The position numbers and the translations under genes were made by a program. A DNA stretch of 64,000 nt from Mytilus galloprovincialis (lineage: Eukaryota > Mollusca > Bivalvia > Mytilida > Mytilidae), in assembly GCF_965363235.1 (NCBI RefSeq), contig NC_134845.1, forward strand, positions 20,276,524 to 20,340,523, read 5' to 3'. Positions 57,420-64,000 of the stretch are shown here, piece after piece (the first letter of the stretch is position 1; each line of letters opens with the position of its first letter). The notes under the pieces are model-generated. The model made no database searches, was not told the origin of the DNA, and worked only from the letters and a program-made list of their open reading frames with translations.

Positions 57420-57955
57420 TTGCATACGGGGTATATATCTCCCAATTGATACGATATTCCCGTGCTTGCATTTCCTATCATGATTTTCTTGATAGAGGGT
57501 TGCTGCTCACAAGGAAGCTATTAAACCAAGAGTTCCAAATGGTGAAGTTGAAATCATCCCTTCGTAAATTTTACGGACGCCATCACGAGTTGGTTGACCG
57601 TTATGGAATAACCGTATCACAAATGATATCGGATATGTTCCTTACGTCGTAACTACAATCCCCTTCCCTTTCCTGAATGTGACCTACCGAATTAGACTAT
57701 TTACCGGATTTGTTATCACATAAGCAACACGACGGGTGCCGCATGTGGAGCAGGATCTGCTCACCCTTCCGGAGCACCTGAGATCACCCCTAGTTTTTTG
57801 GTGGGGTTCGTGTTGTTTATTCTTTAGTTTTCTATGTTGTGTCGTGTGTGCTGTTGTTTGTTTGTCTTTTTCATTTTTAGCCATGTTGTTGTCAGTTTGT
57901 TTTAGATTTATGAGTTTGACTGTCCCTTTGGTATCTTTCGTCCCTCTTTTAATTG
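57420..57955 (+). mobile_element. Retroelement fragment, best-preserved RT-associated end
   Basis: The stretch encodes AYGVYISQLIRYSRACISY and KLKSSLRKFYGRHHELVDRY, the C-terminal signature of a reverse-transcriptase-like protein family common in marine invertebrates. The family 3' region follows, with CATGTGGAGCAGGATCTGCT. It is a 5'-truncated old copy. It ends about 50 bp from the donor of the gene 3 exon at 58008. Confidence 0.65.
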
Positions 57956-58007
57956 TATACATAGAGTTTAAAGAAATGGTTAAATATTTAAACAGCTTCT
58001 TAATCAC

Positions 58008-58144
58008 CTGAAAATTATCCTTATTTTCCTTGCAAACGGCAAACGCAATACTTTTCCGATCATCACATCCAATAGTATAATCACATGTAGAATCTTTACT
58101 ACAGAGATTGCATTGCACAATCTCACTTGGATTAACGTCTTGGC
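58008..58144 (-). CDS. Gene 3 Cys-rich stalk exon
   Basis: The acceptor is TTTTTATATAG. The exon encodes IVQCNLCSKDSTCDYTIGC and FAVCKENK, with the cysteine order of gene 2 exon 6. The donor CAG|GTGATT leaves phase 0, whereas the transmembrane exon at 53472-53568 needs phase 1. Either an extra exon lies between them, another donor is used, or the gene is damaged. The frame also stays open past the donor into the adjoining retroelement sequence for about 100 codons. Confidence 0.7.
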
Positions 58145-58719
58145 CTATATAAAAATAAGCAGATATGAATAATGAGATATTAATTTATTTGTTAATTGTG
58201 TACTGATAAATAAAACATCGTCATCATTACAAGAAGTAACAGAAAACAATGTTTCGACACAACATGATTGTATAAAAATGTACCATTCAGGCCTTTTTAA
58301 AACGAGTGATAGGATTAATGAAACTATGATATTCAAAGGACTGAACAAAACACCATGAACTTTGTTGCAATGCATTTAAAAGGGGGTAAAAGAAAGAAAA
58401 AAATTCAACAGAAGTGGAATTTAAAACTTCGAATGACATTTTGACCGTTTCTTATTTATTTTTTACACTCTGTGACTCTCAGAAAAAACGTGAAGTTTGT
58501 AATGAGAAAAAAAGAAATCATACTTTTGATTAATACTAAATTCGGAATACATTGATTACTCATGATATATATAGCGCATGCTGAAAATTAATCATGAACA
58601 ATTCAGCGATAACTGGACATTAATGAAATCATCGTTTAGCAGTGAATTCTTTTGTTAGAAATAGTAATTTTAAACTAATAGGCAAATGAAAATTGCAAAT
58701 TCTGTTATTTTAAAGTTAC

Positions 58720-58917
58720 CCCTATCCACTGTCAGATAGAATTGACGAGCTGCACCTAACCACTTCATTTTTTCCCAATCAATCACATCATACCGCTTCC
58801 TTATATGTTTAGCCTGATTAGTGGATGTTATATTGCCGTACAGATAACTTTTTCTGTTTCTACCAATTTCAACAGTGGCTTCCCAGGAAGTCTCGCAATG
58901 AGAAGTATACATGTTTC
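58720..58917 (-). CDS. Gene 3 second half C-type-lectin-like exon
   Basis: The exon is 198 nt, phase 1 to phase 1. It encodes SWEATVEIG, SYLYGNITSTNQA and MKWLGAARQFYLTVDRG, clearly related to gene 2 exon 5. The cysteine found in gene 2 (SDSLDRC) is replaced by Ile here, although another Cys lies just upstream (SHCETSW). The WSC exons expected next upstream are not found up to 64000. Confidence 0.75.
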
Positions 58918-59063
58918 CTGTTGATAAATGTTTTTTTTTTTATAGAAACAAAGACAATACAGCTAATTGGACTTAATAGTAAATACTGTACACATTTTCG
59001 AGGAGCTCGACTATATTTGCATTTAGTTGAAACAAAATGACGACTTTTAAATTAAATCAATAA

Positions 59064-59241
59064 AAGTAAAACCACATATTTTCGTGGCGAGTAAAGTTCG
59101 CCATTCTCATATTTTTAGATGTAGTTCTATAAGGAAAGTTCCAAGTATTTTAAGTTCGCAACGACTTGTATTCGCGGTTTTTATTCTCGCAAAAATCACA
59201 AAAATCAGTCGATCGCCCAAAAAAATACTTGTTTTACAGTA
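59064..59241. mobile_element. Probable MITE with degenerate inverted ends
   Basis: AGTAAAACCACATATTTTCG at the left resembles the reverse complement of the right end, TGTAAAACAAGTATTTTT. Inside, GGCGAGTAAAGTTCGCC and 'GTTCGCAACGACTTGTATTCGC' are typical words of a mollusc MITE family that I recognise. No coding capacity is seen. Confidence 0.45.
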
Positions 59242-59829
59242 AACTATGAAACGACATTTCAAACACGGTAAAAACCAAACCAAATACATCAAGGATAATC
59301 CGGATACAAATAAACCCGGTTGTTGACGAGTTTGAAGCAAAAAATATGACAGCATTTTGTATTATAATACATGTGTATGCCTTTCTAGCACTCATATCAG
59401 TATAGAACAATACTTATATAAGTATATATCAATATGAACACGAACTTGGGAGTTCTAATCAATCACAAAATTGTTGCAAGTTTTCGATTTTAAATAAACG
59501 TTTGGTAAAACTCCTAAATGCAAAACAAGATTTTTCTACGTTTTATAAGCCGTTTTATAAGCATAAGGTTAACAATTTACTTGGCAATTATTTAAGCACT
59601 AATAAATAATTACACGTTCAATTTTCACGTGTCTTCAAATGTTCCCTGAAACTCAGAATATAAATGATAATATATTACAGCCAATAAGACTGCAATATCT
59701 CTTACTTTCTCAACTGTGGGTCTCCTAGCTGTCGGTCTAAGTTGATCGTAGCGTATGTCTTTTTTCATACAGTTAAAACAGTTAAAACATGTTTAAAACT
59801 GTTAACTTCCAGTTAAAAACATTTTCTGG

Positions 59830-60095
59830 AGCCTGTTATTCAGTGGTTGTCGTTGGTTTGTGTGTTACATATTTGTTTTTCGTTCATTTTTTGTACATAA
59901 ATTAGGCCGTTATTTTTCTCGTTCGAATTGTTTTACATTTTCATTTCGGGGCCTTTTATAGCTGACTGACTATGCGGTATGAGCTTTGCTCATTGTTGAA
60001 GATCGTACGGTGAATTATAATTGTAAATTTCTGTGTCATTTGGTTTCTGGTGGAGAGTTTTTCATTGGCAATCATACCACATCTTTTTTTTTATA
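59830..60095 (-). repeat. R3 dispersed repeat, inverted
   Basis: The stretch contains GCCTGTTATTCAGTGGTTGT, 'GGGGCCTTTTATAGCTGACT' and GGCAATCATACCACATC. It is the reverse complement of the R3 head and middle. Confidence 0.8.
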
Positions 60096-60450
60096 TTTTC
60101 ACATATCGTGCTGACAATTCTAAGAATGGCAGATATTTTGGAAGTCAAATTTATTATGTTTTTAAATGCTTACACATGTTACAGTTGTTGTCTTTGTTTA
60201 TGTTGGTTTTTTAATTCGCCAGATATAAAGACACAAACTTTAACCTTAAGTAATAGATAACTCGGGCTTATCTATTCCGACTTATATAACAATGAAGAAA
60301 CAGTCTATTAACGTTTTTTTAAAGAAATGTGATCAAAGACAAAAGAAATCAAAATTAGATTTAAGTCATGAGCCTATAATTCATTGGTTGCTGTCTAATA
60401 TGTATTGATTGCCTTCATTCCTTGTTTAAGAACAAATAAGGCCTCTTAAT

Positions 60451-60678
60451 TTATAAATAAGTTCTTGTTTCGTCATCTCTTTCAGTATGAAATTTTCTAA
60501 TTGCTGAATGGCGTACGGTAACTTTAAACAAAATGCTATCAAATTCTAGTAGGCAGTCGTACGCGCCTATCTGTCTAATATCTGAATTTGTCAAGCGATT
60601 GTATTTTCTAACCAACTTACACTTTAAAATAGTGAAACTTCTTCCATGTACACAACAACACCTCAATGTGTACTTCAA
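60451..60678 (-). CDS. Unidentified 75-codon frame
   Basis: The frame encodes KYTLRCCCVHGRSF, then NSDIRQIGAYDCLLEFDSIL and FHTERDDETRTYL. The composition is charged and looks more coding-like than most chance frames here, and it stays open upstream of the ATG. I do not recognise it. It could be an exon, a relic of a mobile element, or chance. Confidence 0.25.
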   Translation of the reverse strand: MKYTLRCCCVHGRSFTILKCKLVRKYNRLTNSDIRQIGAYDCLLEFDSILFKVTVRHSAIRKFHTERDDETRTYL

Positions 60679-60714
60679 CTTTACAATGGAGTTTATATGT
60701 TGGCTGATGGTAGT

Positions 60715-61170
60715 TAATAGTTATCAAAGGTACCAGGATTATAATTTAATACGCCTGACGCGCGTTTCGGCTCCATAAGACCCATCACTGACGCTCAGAT
60801 CAAATTAGTTATAAGGCCAAACAAGTACAAAGTTGAAGAGCATTGAGGACCCAAAACTCAAAAACAATGTACCAAAGACGGCCAAAGTAATCTATTCCTG
60901 GGATAAGAAAATCCTTAGTTATTCGAAAATTTAAACGTTTTGTAACAGTAAATTTAAAAACATGACCATATAATTGATATTCATGTCAACACCGAAGTGC
61001 TGAATATTGCGCTGGTGATACCCTCGGGGACGAAAGGTCCACCAGAAATGGCATCGACCCAGTGGTGTAAATAGTTATCAAAGGTACCAGGATTATAATG
61101 TAATACGCCAGACGCTCGTTTCGTCTACATAAGACTCATCAGTGACGCGCTCAGATCAAAATAGTTAAAT
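60715..61170 (+). repeat. Composite module repeat, more than one unit
   Basis: The stretch contains CTGACGCGCGTTTCGGCTCC, TTGAAGAGCATTGAGGACCC, GTGATACCCTCGGGGACGAA and GGCATCGACCCAGTGGTGTA, then a second GGTACCAGGATTATAATG and CAGACGCTCGTTTCGTCTAC. About one and a quarter units of the composite repeat are present. It is the most complete example in the window. Confidence 0.8.
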
Positions 61171-61194
61171 GTTTTTTTAACATGTTTATTGATA

Positions 61195-61285
61195 TCAGTT
61201 TTAGTTTGTAACCCGAATTTTGTTTTTTTCTCAATCGATTTATGAATTTCGAACAGCGGTATACTACTGTTGTCTTTATTTATTG
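61195..61285 (+). repeat. R2 repeat end fragment
   Basis: The stretch contains TTTTAGTTTGTAACCCGAAT and GAATTTCGAACAGCGGTATA, the last part of R2, directly following the composite repeat. Confidence 0.7.
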
Positions 61286-61289
61286 ATAC

Positions 61290-64000
61290 CAACATACACA
61301 AAACTTTTTGTAATACATTATTGTTGCAATGAATTGTACGCCATTATAAATTATTTGAAAAACACATAACTTTAAACCATTATTAATTTGTTATGTTTAA
61401 ATGATGATATTTTCAAAAAGTGTATGTTTTTAAAAAAAACAACATTATCTACAGAAAATTTATAATTATTTAAAAGGTAAATATACTTTTATCAGTGGCA
61501 AGATCGTGCGTTATTAATATTTGACTTTGAAAATACCAAGTATTTAAGACAAAGTGCAGTTATTTATGACTTTTACTGCAAAGGATATCAGAGGGAAAAT
61601 ATATTGGTCTTTCCTTGAAAGTGTAATTTATCCTCTGTCTGAATTTAGTTGAACACTGTGTGTTCGATTTGATTGCCTCATCGTCTGCATTTGTTTGATC
61701 AGCGTTAAACGAAGTGAAATATGTCAATTGCAACTAACAGTATTTGATAAGTGACAGGTGTTTTAGTTTTTAGCAAGGAACTGAATCACCATTAGTATAC
61801 GACAAACCTAATAAACAATCAATATGAAGTACATTTTTGTAACATATTTCTAGATTTTCAATTTTTGCGAAGATTCATTTCTGTCGTTTCGCTGATCTCA
61901 ATCAATAGAATAATACAGGTTAAAAAAGAGTTTAATATCAATATAAAACAGTTTCAGCTCTTTTGCCACAGCAGTGCAAAACACCTGTAGATCATTACCA
62001 TATATCTTTCCGTTTGTAGACAATAATGTTTCTCTTCAAACATTAAAGTGCTTCATGAATGTAAATTGCTCGACATTGAACGTGAAAATAATTCAAAATG
62101 ACATGACATTTGAATATTTGTCATAATTCTCCTTTTTTTATTCAGTCACGTTTGAAACGGATATACCCTTTATTAAAAAACAAAAAGAAGTATAAATTAA
62201 TAAGAATTTTTAAAAGATTGAAATTAGAATAATAGACGGAAATCAGATATAGTTTTTATACAATTAAATGTTATACTTGTACGTTAGAACAAGCTTAAGT
62301 CACCACAGACGTTTTGAGATCAAAATGATATTACAGATCGACTAAGCCTTGATCACTTTTACGAATTTTGATCAAACACACCTACCAAGACATTCAAGGT
62401 TTGTTATAATATTTTTCATGTCATGTAAATTAATTATATGCATCTACATGTGAAATAAAATAATCCTGGATTCTAAGTTGCCGACTGCAAAAGTAATGCG
62501 ACTTAGCTTGGGAGTAGGGATTGATGAATATCTTTATTTAAGCATAAGAATTATTTGATCTAATGTTGGTTAATGATTACAGAATACCCTAGATCGCCCA
62601 TTTGACGTTATTTCTTGTGAATGTGGGCAATACTTTAGATATAACCAGATAACAGTTGTTGATATAAGTATAAGGAATTTTGTTTCTTTGCAACAACACA
62701 TCTTATACAATTATGAACATTTAGCTGTTTAATTTTTTTTCAATATTGATATTTCGTCCCAAACTTTTATGAAGAATCAACATGAAATAAAAATAACGAT
62801 GTAACCTCTTTAAAGATAAGGCAACCACTTTTTCCTTACTAAACATCGTCAACAATTGTCTAACCCTACATTTGAGAACAACTACGACAGCTGAGATGTA
62901 AGGGTTCATCTGTAAAATAAAATTTAAAAAAATAGTAATGATCGCATATAATTATTTTAATTGCCAATGTCACCTCTATCCACCAACACTCACATGTATA
63001 AAAGCAATTGTTGTGTTCCGTAATCTCTTTTGTTTATTAAATAATGTTTACCAAAATTAAACTTATGTGTGAATTGACAAAGAAGAAAAGGAACTACATA
63101 ATATTTCATTTTTTTCAGACGTCAAGTTGAAAATGAACAACTAATTGAAAAAAAAAGCCCAGTTTTTGTAGTAGATGTTTGATTAATCAATGTTTTATAT
63201 CTGTTGACTATATAGGATGATAAATGGTTTTACAATGTGTTTTTTTTACTTTTGTCTTACAAATACACACAATGGATCAAATAAACCAACCATTCATAAT
63301 TACCGCAAAGTCTGCATTTTGGTTAAAACCTTAAAAAAAGGAAATAAATTTACCATTTTCAATCCATAAAGGAACAAGGCATAACGTCAAAATATGAAAT
63401 TGTAAACTAAAAGTTATCTGGTGACAAAATCTTACCAATTGCAATGACCAACGTGTTCAGGAATTGTTTAAGGCGCATAGAGCATGCAGTAGATCTAAAA
63501 CCTACCCAATGTATGGTCAGAGATGAAATTTAAAAACCATTTTGCATGCATGGAAAAACAGAAAACGGTAGAAAACCAAAACTATGTCCTTAAGACGAGA
63601 AGGGTAAGCAGTTCTCCCTTCTTGTACGACACACGAAGGTAAATTTTTCAGTAACAGGAAAGTAATCTACGACAAAGGGGAAAATGTGTTGTATTTTGAG
63701 CCACGGGTAACCTTTACCGGTTAATCAGTATCGGCACTGTCCAAAAGGACAAAGTATGATAACAAGCTCTAATGAGATATACCATACGCATCCCTGAAGA
63801 AAAATACATTTTAAAAATGACCATGTGGCGCAGAACAAAAGGGCCGTTAATATGTCCGGTTCATTTAGGGAACATCTCAATTTCTACATGGTATCTTCAA
63901 GCGGGAAAACATAGTAAACTAAATTATCGATGTGATCTTTTCTTTTGACCTTTAAACAAATATAAAGCTTTAAGCGGTCCAAAAATGTTAATATGTAAAA
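61290..64000. other. Stretch with no confident gene
   Basis: AT-rich sequence with no repeat family I recognise. A minus-strand acceptor TTATTTTACAG at about 62910 opens a short frame (62721-62909, NPYISAVVVVLKC), but nothing supports it as an exon. The only item worth noting is a possible leader exon at 63436-63478. Confidence 0.5.
63436..63478 (-). CDS. Possible signal-peptide exon of another family member
   Basis: The frame encodes MRLKQFLNTLVIAI plus G and ends at a consensus donor, G|GTAAGA, in phase 1. This is the same design as the leader exons of genes 1 and 2. It could be the start of gene 3, but no WSC exons lie between it and 58917. The call is weak because the sequence is short. 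Confidence 0.3.

Noticed and set aside
1-64000. CRISPR arrays, operons, bacterial-type genes or origins
   Set aside because: No regularly spaced short repeats or long contiguous genes are present. The window has spliced genes, SINE and MITE repeats, and eukaryotic splice sites throughout.

Overview
The window is AT-rich, intron-rich animal DNA crowded with short interspersed repeats and holding few long reading frames. The repeat families (the 'GACGAAACGCGCGTCTGGCG' module, the 'GATGTGGTATGATTGCC' family, TTAA-flanked MITEs, a Helitron) and a membrane gene with a WSC domain point to a bivalve mollusc, most likely a mussel (Mytilus or a close relative). This assignment rests on recognition and no search was run.

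The main structure is a direct tandem segmental duplication. Copy A (about 1-22000) pairs in order with copy B (about 33731-56770). The copies are easily aligned by eye over long stretches and differ mainly by transposon insertions. The chain is 1-7260 with 33731-43385, 9440-9530 with 43665-43760, 9534-13610 with 48055-52475, 14222-16976 with 52757-54893, and 21468-22000 with 54893-56770. A composite repeat lies at the A/B junction near 33.73 kb.

The host genes are all on the minus strand and belong to one family of putative type I membrane proteins. Gene 2 (42883 down to 26857) can be assembled completely from eight exons whose phases all agree (1191 nt, 396 residues). It encodes a signal peptide, a half C-type-lectin-like segment, a WSC domain, a second half C-type-lectin-like segment, a Cys-rich stalk, a transmembrane helix and a 70-residue basic/Ser-rich cytoplasmic tail. 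Gene 1 (6752 down to 3186, then off the left edge) is the copy A paralogue and shows the first four exons. Gene 3 is represented by two ectodomain exons (58.9-58.0 kb) and a transmembrane exon plus short tail exon (53.6-53.1 kb). Its equivalent in copy A is a relic whose transmembrane exon was largely replaced by a repeat (15.7-14.9 kb). A possible further signal-peptide exon lies at 63.4 kb.

Mobile DNA makes up much of the rest: a BED-finger hAT-like transposon inside an intron of gene 2 (38243-40576), a 4.5-kb non-coding TTAA-target element with 17-bp perfect ends (16977-21467), smaller TTAA MITEs, a short Helitron with a clear 3' hairpin (30817-31735), a pogo/Tc-like MITE just past the stop codon of gene 2, several fold-back elements, tRNA-like SINE units, and old retroelement 3' fragments. 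Because the locus is duplicated, several insertions can be read as filled versus empty sites. These include a 75-bp module flanked by a 7-bp duplication and a 218-bp repeat with a 6-bp duplication.
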